NCBI GenBank assembly: GCA_041486955.1
Contig: JBGPML010000037.1
Location: 1-8,276 of the forward strand
DNA from: JBGPML01 sp041486955
Lineage (GTDB): Bacteria; Patescibacteriota; UBA1384; 2-12-FULL-50-11; DASWYB01
Direction of reading: 5' to 3'
Length of the DNA: 8,276 nucleotides
The notes under the pieces were generated by a model. The model did not search any database, was not told the DNA's origin, and saw only the letters and a program-made list of their open reading frames with translations. Below are positions 1 through 3,846 of this stretch, piece by piece. Made by a program: the position numbers and the translations under genes. Numbering within the stretch: the first letter of the stretch is position 1; each line of letters begins with the position of its first letter.

Positions 1-43
1 GCTCTGCTCCAACTTGCATTGCCAAATGTTGAATCAGCGTCAT
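1..43 (-). CDS. N-terminal fragment of an unidentified minus-strand gene
   Basis: Reading the minus strand from an ATG at 43-41 gives M-T-L-I-Q-H-L-A-M-Q-V-G-A-E and then runs off the window. The start is supported by a good Shine-Dalgarno site, GAAAGGGG, just upstream (plus-strand 50-57) with 6 bases between the G run and the ATG. The fragment is open to the window edge and is divergent from the tRNA-Glu gene. Only 14 codons are visible, so no family can be named, and a chance start is possible. The AT-rich stretch at about 100-235 would hold its promoter together with that of the tRNA. Confidence 0.45.
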   Translation of the reverse strand, partial: MTLIQHLAMQVGAE

Positions 44-119
44 GTAATGCCCCTTTCACGCGACACCGAGGAACAGAGCGATCGAACGTGTGGCAATCTG
101 CCAATTGAAAACTCATAAT

Positions 120-149
120 ACTGTACAATAAAAAAATACATTTCGCCAA
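120..149 (-). promoter_or_regulatory. possible minus-strand promoter for the gene at 1-43
   Basis: On the minus strand TTGGCG (149-144) and TACAGT (125-120) are separated by 18 bases inside an AT-rich stretch. The match to sigma-70 consensus is moderate. Transcription would start near 113, giving a leader of about 70 bases before the ATG at 43. Confidence 0.25.
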
Positions 150-178
150 TTATAATGAGTGAGTGTAATTCGTTTCAC

Positions 179-207
179 TTGAAGAAATGCCTGTTTTTGT
201 GTAAACT
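179..207 (+). promoter_or_regulatory. candidate promoter of tRNA-Glu
   Basis: TTGAAG (179-184) and TAAACT (202-207) are separated by 17 bases. They lie about 30 bases before the mature tRNA 5' end, a normal distance for a tRNA promoter. Each box has four matches to consensus, so this is plausible but not strong. Confidence 0.4.
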
Positions 208-236
208 ATATGGGTATCAAACAATAATTTAATCAT

Positions 237-311
237 GGCCCGGTCGTCTAGTGGTTAGGACACAAGGTTTTCATCCTTGCAACAGGGGTTCGATTCCCCT
301 CCGGGCTACCA
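237..311 (+). tRNA. tRNA-Glu (anticodon UUC), CCA encoded
   Basis: This 75-base segment folds as a full cloverleaf. The acceptor stem pairs 237-243 with 301-307, with a G-U at the outermost pair. The anticodon stem is CAAGG/CCTTG with loop TTTTCAT, so the anticodon is TTC. The T arm is AGGGG-TTCGATT-CCCCT. The discriminator A308 is followed by an encoded CCA (309-311). UUC reads GAA/GAG, hence glutamate. The overall sequence resembles bacterial tRNA-Glu, including the GTCTAG D-arm start. The unusual point is that its last bases are also the 5' arm of the downstream hairpin (307-350), so tRNA folding and hairpin folding share nucleotides. The gene stands alone here. Confidence 0.97.
292..306 (+). 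repeat. 15-bp direct repeat, copy 1 (within tRNA-Glu)
   Basis: GATTCCCCTCCGGGC forms the T-loop, T-stem and acceptor 3' strand of tRNA-Glu. An identical 15-mer is found at 1664-1678. Tyrosine recombinases commonly use this part of a tRNA gene as attachment core. Confidence 0.6.
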
Positions 312-350
312 GATAAAAGCCAACCTGAAAAGGTTGGCTTTTATCTGGTA
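307..350 (+). terminator. 20-bp perfect hairpin terminator fused to the tRNA 3' end
   Basis: Bases 307-326 are perfectly complementary to 331-350, with a GAAA tetraloop (327-330). The GC-rich core GCCAACCT/AGGTTGGC is flanked by AAAA on one side and TTTT on the other, so it can serve as an intrinsic terminator in both directions. Pairing continues past the T tract because the tRNA tail TACCAGAT recurs inverted as ATCTGGTA. It most likely ends the tRNA-Glu transcript and protects upstream DNA from minus-strand transcription. Confidence 0.85.
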
Positions 351-382
351 TTGCTTCGCAAGAATCGAACCCTCGGGTTCGC
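348..382 (-). repeat. inverted, decayed copy of the tRNA T-arm and CCA end
   Basis: Read on the minus strand, this stretch gives GGGTTCGATTC (372-362), then eleven other bases, then TACCA (350-346). The intact tRNA-Glu has the same GGGTTCGATTC (286-296), ten other bases, and TACCA (307-311). The acceptor-like part here is no longer complementary to anything tRNA-like, and no D or anticodon arm is visible, so it is not a functional tRNA. CGAACCC (366-372) also pairs with GGGTTCG (375-381). It reads best as a remnant of an inverted duplication of the tRNA 3' end; I cannot exclude selection for a palindrome. Confidence 0.5.
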
Positions 383-620
383 GCATGCAAATATAATAAT
401 CGGCGGAGGCCGATTCACTACATGCCAAATTTGCCTGGTTCCGCAAAAGCGGACAAATTTATTCCCCGACGAATGAATGCGACGGGTGAGAAGGATTCCC
501 CTGCCATTTCTTCTTATCGGCGGTGGCCAACCCCTTTATGCCAACGACGCGTGGTGCTGGAAGCCGTCGTTATTCCCTGACAATCTGAAACGCGGGGAGC
601 AAGATTCCTCTTTAAATTGA
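383..620. other. hairpin-rich non-coding region before the 312-aa gene
   Basis: No convincing gene is visible. Several inverted repeats are. AATCGGC/GCCGATT (398-404/409-415) has a GGAG loop. AAATTTG/CAAATTT (427-433/454-460) encloses TCCGC-AAAA-GCGGA (440-453). AACGACG/CGTCGTT (543-549/565-571) is a third. Two segments look alike: 397-428 and about 513-544 both read ATCGGCGG, one base, GGCC and later ATGCCAA. GGATTCCCCT at 493-502 partly echoes the tRNA 3' end. No match to RNase P RNA, tmRNA or SRP RNA consensus was seen. It may be a structured RNA, a leader, or decayed repeat DNA. Confidence 0.4.
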
Positions 621-621
621 A

Positions 622-650
622 TCGACAAAATAGACTTTTTATGGTATAGT
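622..650 (+). promoter_or_regulatory. extended -10 promoter of the 312-aa gene
   Basis: TCGACA (622-627) lies 17 bases before TATAGT (645-650). The -10 box is preceded by TGG (642-644), an extended -10 element. Transcription would start near 657, leaving a short leader of about 27 bases that carries the GGAAGGAG ribosome site (667-674). Confidence 0.65.
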
Positions 651-683
651 TCACACACAATATTCTGGAAGGAGAACACGACC

Positions 684-1622
684 GTGACAGAGATAAGGTT
701 TTGGGTTGATTTCGTAGCCGACGAAATGGGTTCCCAGTGTCGGGCTCATTCCGTCGAAAATGGAGAGATTCTCTGGGTGAAAATTCCTGCATACGCAGGA
801 GACCAGAGAGAGGAACGCCGTTACAAACATTACTCTGAACTTCTCAGCAATGCCGAACAACAGAAAGAGAAAAGGTTCTTGGGAAAGTGTGATAACCATA
901 CTAATCCCAACGAAGAAATTACCTATTGCCAAGCTGAAATGGCCTATTCACTTAAAGCGGGTGGTGAAATTGGTATTGTTGGAGCAGAGCGTGCCTCCGG
1001 TATTGATCTTGGCGTATCTGACCAGAGAGTAACGGCTAAGCTGTATGTGAATCCGAAACACCATCGTAATTCATCCGTAGTTTGTGGTTTAGATCTGTTT
1101 GATGCAACAACCAAAGCCCAGCTCTATGCTAAGCTCGGCCGACAAGAGGGCGAAGGTGATCAAGCCAAGTTTATTCCGCGAACAATTGAGCCAAAATGTG
1201 GCGAGGTCAATCAAGATAAAGCCGGTACAGCCCTAGGTAACTGGATTACCGGCGAAGGAATGATGGATAGTCCTGAAACCTGGGATAAAACTATTGCTCT
1301 GGTTCACGATAATTTTGACCCAACCCTTGGCACTGCTTCGATTGGTGGTGTAATAAGCCAAGCACAGAAAATTACTTTCGTACCCACCTATAGCGGCAAG
1401 GTCAATCGTGAATGGAGTCAGGTCACTCCTGATAATCAGATCTATTGCTATGATAGTTCAGGTAACTCACCGACCCATTCTCTTAGCGCTAATGGTCCGT
1501 CGTCAGAGCAAAGTTACTTATTGATCAGTCTAACAGACGCAACGCATTTGAATGCGGAAATTGGCGCGGGTAACTGTTCAAACAACCCAAACTTTACTCA
1601 TCTGACTCAGTATCAAAGGTGA
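684..1622 (+). CDS. conserved-looking protein of unknown function, 312 aa
   Basis: The GTG start at 684 is chosen because GGAAGGAG (667-674) sits 9 bases upstream and a good promoter precedes it. The product has no signal peptide or membrane segment, so cytoplasmic location is likely. The first 70 residues are polar and look unlike the rest; they include I-P-A-Y-A-G encoded by a palindromic repeat (771-808). From about residue 80 onward the protein looks like a compact, mostly beta domain with spaced cysteines. Visible features are S-G-I-D-L-G-V-S-D-Q, N-P-K-H-H-R-N-S-S-V-V-C-G-L-D-L-F-D, L-V-H-D-N-F-D-P-T-L-G, N-R-E-W-S-Q-V-T-P-D-N-Q-I-Y-C-Y and a tail with G-N-C plus T-Q-Y-Q-R. I have an impression of similar proteins in CPR bacteria, often with an N-terminal membrane anchor, but I know no name or function. 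It ends in TGA. It lies between two copies of a tRNA-Glu 3' fragment, so it may be cargo of an insertion. Confidence 0.8.
   Translation: MTEIRFWVDFVADEMGSQCRAHSVENGEILWVKIPAYAGDQREERRYKHYSELLSNAEQQKEKRFLGKCDNHTNPNEEITYCQAEMAYSLKAGGEIGIVGAERASGIDLGVSDQRVTAKLYVNPKHHRNSSVVCGLDLFDATTKAQLYAKLGRQEGEGDQAKFIPRTIEPKCGEVNQDKAGTALGNWITGEGMMDSPETWDKTIALVHDNFDPTLGTASIGGVISQAQKITFVPTYSGKVNREWSQVTPDNQIYCYDSSGNSPTHSLSANGPSSEQSYLLISLTDATHLNAEIGAGNCSNNPNFTHLTQYQR
771..808. repeat. palindromic repeat inside the 312-aa coding region
   Basis: TCCTGC (785-790) and GCAGGA (795-800) form a 6-bp stem with loop ATAC. CTCTGG (771-776) and CCAGAG (803-808) form an outer 6-bp stem. The inner part encodes I-P-A-Y-A-G, a peptide typical of REP-like palindromes captured in coding frames. 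It falls in the atypical N-terminal part of the protein. Confidence 0.55.
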
Positions 1623-1626
1623 GAAA

Positions 1627-1685
1627 GTGCCCTTCTTAACGTATGAGCACGACAGAGGAAGAGGATTCCCCTCCGGGCATTTTTT
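1627..1685 (+). terminator. possible terminator of the 312-aa gene
   Basis: TGCCC (1628-1632) can pair with GGGCA (1675-1679), followed directly by TTTTTT (1680-1685). GAGG/CCTC (1661-1664/1670-1673) can form within the 42-base loop. GTGC (1627-1630) can alternatively pair with GCAC (1647-1650). The T run is good but the stem is short, so function is uncertain. Confidence 0.35.
1664..1678 (+). repeat. 15-bp direct repeat, copy 2 (possible distal att site)
   Basis: This is identical to tRNA-Glu bases 292-306 and is followed by A and six T. It begins 42 bases after the stop of the 312-aa gene. A 15-base match to one defined tRNA segment is very unlikely by chance in 8 kb. It could be the far end of a roughly 1.37-kb tRNA-targeted insertion. 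The copy stops short of the tRNA terminus, and no integrase is present in the window. Confidence 0.5.
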
Positions 1686-1693
1686 ATAAAATA

Positions 1694-1817
1694 CACCTCA
1701 GCCGTGTGCTGAGGTGCTATAAGAAAGCCATATGGCTTAGTAAGCTTGCCGGACTCCTCTGGCAAGGGGTCCGACTTAGCGTAACGAGGCTCAGTCGTTT
1801 CCCGCCTCTTTCTTATA
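1694..1817 (+). ncRNA. candidate multi-branch structured RNA or terminator cluster
   Basis: A 9-bp perfect hairpin CACCTCAGC/GCTGAGGTG (1694-1702/1708-1716) is followed by a 10-bp closing stem TATAAGAAAG/CTTTCTTATA (1718-1727/1808-1817). Inside this stem are three further elements. One is the palindrome AAGCCATATGGCTT (1725-1738), which overlaps the closing stem by 3 bases. The second is an 8-bp stem CGGACTCC/GGGGTCCG with one G-U (1750-1757/1766-1773), extended by TAAG/CTTA. The third is AACGA/TCGTT with a 7-base loop (1783-1787/1795-1799). This is far more pairing than ordinary intergenic DNA. It matches no RNA family that I recognise. No clear own promoter is seen, so it may be the 3' UTR of the 312-aa gene or a separate RNA. 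Confidence 0.4.
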
Positions 1818-1871
1818 TCAAAAATCTATACCCTGTCAACCTGGCTATAAAATATTCACTATACTGCTTGC

Positions 1872-1899
1872 TTGCCTTGAATGAATATGCCACGATAAG
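1872..1899 (+). promoter_or_regulatory. weak candidate promoter for the 75-aa membrane protein
   Basis: TTGCCT (1872-1877) and GATAAG (1894-1899) are separated by 16 bases, just upstream of the ribosome site at 1918-1925. The match is modest. TATACT at 1860-1865 is an alternative -10 without a good -35. Confidence 0.3.
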
Positions 1900-1927
1900 A
1901 GTAAGCAATTTTAATATGAGGAGGGTT

Positions 1928-2155
1928 ATGGCAAAAACAAAATCAACCAAAAAGCAGTCGACACAGCGAAATCTTGTTGGGCTGCTGATTATAGTCATCT
2001 TAGGCATAATTCTTTATTATGCGATGGCCCAATCGCCAAGCGCTTCGACGATTAAACGAGCCACTCCGACTCCCCGGCCTACACCTACACCACGGTCGTA
2101 CGCCACACCGTATCAGACCTATTGTCCATGGTGGTCGTCCTGCCGCTTAAGATAA
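1928..2155 (+). CDS. small single-pass membrane protein with Thr/Pro-rich linker, 75 aa
   Basis: The ATG at 1928 follows GAGGAGGG (1918-1925) closely. The in-frame ATG at 1916 is possible but lacks a ribosome site; an open frame back to 1643 runs through structured DNA and is not used here. The product has a basic N-terminus (M-A-K-T-K-S-T-K-K-Q), one membrane helix at about residues 16-34, then a linker of T-P-T-P-R-P-T-P-T-P-R. It ends in Y-C-P-W-W-S-S-C-R-L-R, whose two cysteines could close a small disulfide loop outside the cell. A positive-inside N-terminus predicts an N-in, C-out topology. The Thr/Pro linker resembles spacers that carry a short domain away from the membrane. No family is recognised. 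A strong terminator follows at 2176-2212. Confidence 0.7.
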   Translation: MAKTKSTKKQSTQRNLVGLLIIVILGIILYYAMAQSPSASTIKRATPTPRPTPTPRSYATPYQTYCPWWSSCRLR

Positions 2156-2175
2156 GCTATAATTTCCGGAATAAG

Positions 2176-2212
2176 AAACGGGCAGTTGAATCATATTCAG
2201 CCGTCCGTTTTT
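2176..2212 (+). terminator. intrinsic terminator after the 75-aa gene
   Basis: A long stem (2176-2191 with 2195-2210) has a CAT loop, one A-C mismatch and two G-U pairs. It ends in a five-base T run (2208-2212). It stands 20 bases after the TAA stop and separates this gene from the next promoter. Confidence 0.8.
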
Positions 2213-2226
2213 CTTTATGGATACCC

Positions 2227-2276
2227 TTGATAGTTCGACTCCGCTCACCATCAACCCAACAGAGTTAAAGGGTTGA
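2227..2276. repeat. paired inverted repeats upstream of and overlapping a -35 box
   Basis: TTGAT/ATCAA (2227-2231/2250-2254) flanks TTCGACTCCGCTCACC, a motif I recall from dispersed palindromic repeats in many bacterial genomes. TCAACCC/GGGTTGA (2251-2257/2270-2276) has a 12-base loop and covers the first four bases of the TTGACA box. The two stems share 2251-2254, so only one can form at a time. This may be a repeat remnant or an operator. Confidence 0.4.
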
Positions 2277-2301
2277 CAAAAGTATATTTTTATGCTACAA
2301 T
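2273..2301 (+). promoter_or_regulatory. near-consensus sigma-70 promoter of the 177-aa gene
   Basis: A perfect TTGACA (2273-2278), a 17-base spacer and TACAAT (2296-2301) preceded by TGC (extended -10, 2293-2295) make this the strongest promoter in the window. Transcription should start near 2308, giving a leader of about 120 bases before the ATG at 2427. Confidence 0.85.
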
Positions 2302-2329
2302 TGCTATTGCTTAACAATGAAATATCTCG

Positions 2330-2386
2330 CTTCTGATGACCGATTTTCTCTTAAGGAGGGCTTAAGATAAGATTGGTCGTCGGAAG
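2330..2386 (+). promoter_or_regulatory. long leader hairpin displaying GAGGG in its loop
   Basis: Bases 2330-2355 pair with 2361-2386: 25 pairs including G-U, with a single mismatch (C2348 opposite T2368). The five-base loop GAGGG completes the Shine-Dalgarno-like string AAGGAGGG (2353-2360). The hairpin starts about 22 bases after the predicted transcript start and ends 28 bases before the real ribosome site GAGGAA (2414-2419). No U run follows, so it is not an ordinary terminator. It may stabilise the mRNA 5' end, act as a ribosome standby site, or be bound by a regulator. TTG at 2373 could begin a 9-codon leader ORF ending at TAG 2400-2402, but most of it is inside the stem. Confidence 0.65.
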
Positions 2387-2426
2387 AGAATCGACGCCGT
2401 AGTAGACCGGATTGAGGAAAAGGACG

Positions 2427-2960
2427 ATGAAAACGCTTTTCGCTACCCTAGCACTTTGCCTCGCTCTTACTGTCCCCGCCTTTGCTGGCGGACCGACTCC
2501 CTCGAGTCCCTACGTCGTAGTATCCGTGAATGCCGCGTCGAACGATTGTATTGAGGCTTTGTCGGACGGAACCATCAGAACTTTGATGGTCAAACCGTTT
2601 CCCACACGCCTCGACCGAATTACCTTTCTCCGCGCCACGGCCGACTACATTGTCGTCGGTGGTCGAACCGGGGGCCTCTATCCCCGAGATATGGTGAAGG
2701 TATTCAACCGCAGTGGACTTGAGATGTATGCCCACGTATTCCCCTCGGATGGTGCTCGAATGATGGTGAACATCAAGAGCGACAAGATCGCCATATCCGT
2801 CGGCAACGTCGTCTGTGTCATCTCTCGGTACTTCGGTCTATTTCGCGCTCTGACTACCATCTCCACGATGGAGATCGAGAGCATCGATTTCTCATTTGAC
2901 CAACACTACTGCGTGGTGCGAATCCGTGACCAGGATTGTCTGGTCATCGCGCTTCCTTAA
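2427..2960 (+). CDS. exported protein of unknown function, 177 aa
   Basis: The ATG at 2427 is preferred over an in-frame TTG at 2412 because GAGGAA (2414-2419) is 7 bases upstream and the signal peptide then begins with M-K-T-L-F. A hydrophobic core follows and cleavage is expected after A-F-A (residue 20), before G-G-P-T-P. There is no cysteine at the cleavage site, so it is not a lipoprotein. The mature part is about 157 residues, rich in short hydrophobic beta-like stretches (Y-I-V-V-G-G, M-V-K-V-F, K-I-A-I-S-V-G, C-V-V-R-I) spaced about 35-45 residues apart, resembling blades of a beta-propeller. This fold idea is only inference. Cysteines could form disulfides after export. It has its own strong promoter and structured leader; a 9-bp hairpin follows the stop. 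Confidence 0.8.
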   Translation: MKTLFATLALCLALTVPAFAGGPTPSSPYVVVSVNAASNDCIEALSDGTIRTLMVKPFPTRLDRITFLRATADYIVVGGRTGGLYPRDMVKVFNRSGLEMYAHVFPSDGARMMVNIKSDKIAISVGNVVCVISRYFGLFRALTTISTMEIESIDFSFDQHYCVVRIRDQDCLVIALP

Positions 2961-2981
2961 TAATTGCCTCTAACCTTACGC

Positions 2982-3005
2982 AGGGCAGCCCTTACCGGCT
3001 GCCCT
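2982..3005 (+). terminator. hairpin after the 177-aa gene
   Basis: AGGGCAGCC (2982-2990) and GGCTGCCCT (2997-3005) form a perfect 9-bp stem with loop CTTACC. No T run follows, so it may end transcription only weakly or protect the 3' end. Confidence 0.5.
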
Positions 3006-3066
3006 CCCCTACTTAAACCAACATTATTGGAAGGAATCCGCCGATTGGCTGATCGCTTCTAGCAAT

Positions 3067-3096
3067 GCCGGTTTACCGGCGCGGCACTCTGGCCGC
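3067..3096 (+). promoter_or_regulatory. two tandem GC hairpins in front of the 133-aa gene
   Basis: GCCGG-TTTA-CCGGC (3067-3080) is followed without gap by GCGGC-ACTCTG-GCCGC (3081-3096). They end 11 bases before the AAAGGA ribosome site (3108-3113). No convincing promoter is visible between 3006 and 3107, so this gene may be read through from the 177-aa gene, with the hairpins affecting translation or mRNA ends. Confidence 0.4.
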
Positions 3097-3121
3097 TTGT
3101 ACCCTAAAAAGGATCATTCGA

Positions 3122-3523
3122 ATGCGCCGATTAGCAATTGCTGCTGTTGGGATTGCTCTTGTTCTCTTAGTTCTAGTCTCGCTCTATGCGAGTATTGAGA
3201 GAATCGAGAGCAATCGCCTCGTCTCCACCGATCGATCAGCTTATGCTCTCCTTGAGAGCAACAGGCTGATCGTCCACATCGGTGACGGATCACCGATAAA
3301 GCTGGGAGGAGGAAACAAGACCTCACAGTTTGTGCTTAAGAATATCTCGGGCATTACGGCAATCAGCAACATCCGCACTGGCTTCTCCCGCAACGGCATT
3401 CGCGTCGTTACCCTGGAGATGAAACAAGACGGTCGGTGGCTTTTTGCAGATTTCCCGAAAGGTCGAGGATATTACTCGACCTACATCGACTCGCACTACG
3501 ACGCCACGCATTCAACGTTATGA
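3122..3523 (+). CDS. small single-pass membrane protein of unknown function, 133 aa
   Basis: The ATG at 3122 follows AAAGGA (3108-3113) by 8 bases and puts the membrane helix right at the N-terminus; the upstream in-frame ATG at 3065 has no ribosome site and would translate a pair of hairpins. M-R-R is followed by a hydrophobic helix at about residues 4-24. The remaining 110 residues are soluble and probably outside the cell. E-S-N-R-L occurs twice, 17 residues apart, and G-D-G-S-P-I-K-L-G-G-G looks like a tight beta turn. No family is recognised. It may be co-transcribed with the 177-aa exported protein, and both have a GC-richer look than the transporter that follows. It ends in TGA. Confidence 0.7.
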   Translation: MRRLAIAAVGIALVLLVLVSLYASIERIESNRLVSTDRSAYALLESNRLIVHIGDGSPIKLGGGNKTSQFVLKNISGITAISNIRTGFSRNGIRVVTLEMKQDGRWLFADFPKGRGYYSTYIDSHYDATHSTL

Positions 3524-3534
3524 CCCCTATCCCC

Positions 3535-3551
3535 GGCCGCGCTATGCGGCC
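3535..3551 (+). terminator. GC hairpin after the 133-aa gene
   Basis: GGCCGC (3535-3540) pairs with GCGGCC (3546-3551) around GCTAT. It lies 12 bases after the stop codon and lacks a T run, so termination is only a possibility. Confidence 0.35.
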
Positions 3552-3564
3552 CCCACCTCAGAGC

Positions 3565-3667
3565 CCATTAAATTTAATGGATTCTGATAGTGATTTTCTG
3601 ACAACAGATACTCCCTCAAAATTGATGTAGTATCTGTCGTCAGAATCTGCTGACGATCTTCCGATCG
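3565..3667 (+). promoter_or_regulatory. palindrome and alternative hairpins before the micro-ORF
   Basis: CCATTAAATTTAATGG (3565-3580) is a perfect 16-base palindrome. A 16-position stem pairs 3597-3612 with 3629-3644, with one A-C mismatch. GATTCTGA (3580-3587) can instead pair with TCAGAATC (3640-3647). GTCAG (3639-3643) can also pair with CTGAC (3649-3653), which would compete with both. CGATC/GATCG (3653-3657/3663-3667 region) abuts the GAGGAA ribosome site of the micro-ORF. CTGACA at 3598-3603 resembles a -35 box but has no good -10. The set looks like a mutually exclusive leader structure. Confidence 0.4.
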
Positions 3668-3677
3668 AGGAATTGCC

Positions 3678-3776
3678 TTGCTAAAAAATCCGTTTATATT
3701 TGCGCTTTTACTGGGATCGATGATTTTCTTCTCCGTTGTCGGCATCGGGATGTGGTTGTTTCCCGTAAAGCCCTAA
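3678..3776 (+). CDS. 32-aa hydrophobic micro-ORF (membrane peptide or leader peptide)
   Basis: TTG at 3678 is preceded by GAGGAA (3667-3672) with 5-base spacing, and the frame runs to TAA at 3774-3776. The peptide is M-L-K-N-P-F-I-F-A-L-L-L, then G-S-M-I-F-F-S-V-V-G-I-G-M-W-L-F, then P-V-K-P. This is one membrane helix with a short basic N-terminus. It ends in proline at the stop codon. It is followed by an intrinsic terminator and then the NRAMP-type transporter. It might be a small membrane protein partnering the transporter, or a leader peptide whose translation controls the terminator. Both are inferences; no family is recognised. An open frame this short could be chance, but the ribosome site and helix argue for a gene. 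Confidence 0.5.
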   Translation: MLKNPFIFALLLGSMIFFSVVGIGMWLFPVKP

Positions 3777-3817
3777 TTCACTTCCTCGCTCCACTGGTTG
3801 CTAAAACCATTGCAGTT

Positions 3818-3846
3818 GGCTGCCGCTTACCACGGCAGTCTTTTTT
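3818..3846 (+). terminator. intrinsic terminator between micro-ORF and transporter
   Basis: GGCTGCCG (3818-3825) pairs with CGGCAGTC (3833-3840), with one G-T pair and loop CTTACCA, followed by TTTTTT (3841-3846). Upstream TGGTT/AACCA (3795-3799/3805-3809) forms a small hairpin. Only 49 bases separate the T run from the transporter GTG and no strong promoter is visible there. It either ends the upstream transcript or works as an attenuator. Confidence 0.8.

Noticed and set aside
514..932. Two minus-strand frames of about 92 codons near the 312-aa gene start
   Set aside because: They overlap the promoter and the plus-strand gene, have no ribosome sites and an arginine/serine-rich shadow composition.
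850..1032. Plus-strand 60-codon frame inside the 312-aa gene
   Set aside because: It is out of frame with a longer gene that has promoter and ribosome site, and the 312-aa frame reads smoothly across the area, so a frameshift is not needed.
1643..1927. Open frame extending the 75-aa protein upstream to ATG 1643
   Set aside because: It translates the 15-bp repeat and the hairpin cluster, has no ribosome site, and would put 95 residues of odd composition before a normal ribosome site and membrane helix.
2145..2371. 12-bp direct repeat GCTTAAGATAAG at 2145-2156 and 2360-2371
   Set aside because: About two chance 12-base repeats are expected in a window of this size; the copies lie in unrelated contexts.
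2412..2426. TTG at 2412 as start of the exported protein
   Set aside because: It would use part of the GAGGAA ribosome site as coding sequence and add R-K-R-T before a normal signal peptide.
3045..3062. Five-codon TTG ORF after GGAAGGA (3029-3035)
   Set aside because: The ribosome site is good but such a short frame cannot be told from chance, and no attenuator follows it.
3065..3121. ATG at 3065 as start of the 133-aa protein
   Set aside because: No ribosome site precedes it and the added codons lie in two GC hairpins; AAAGGA fits the ATG at 3122.
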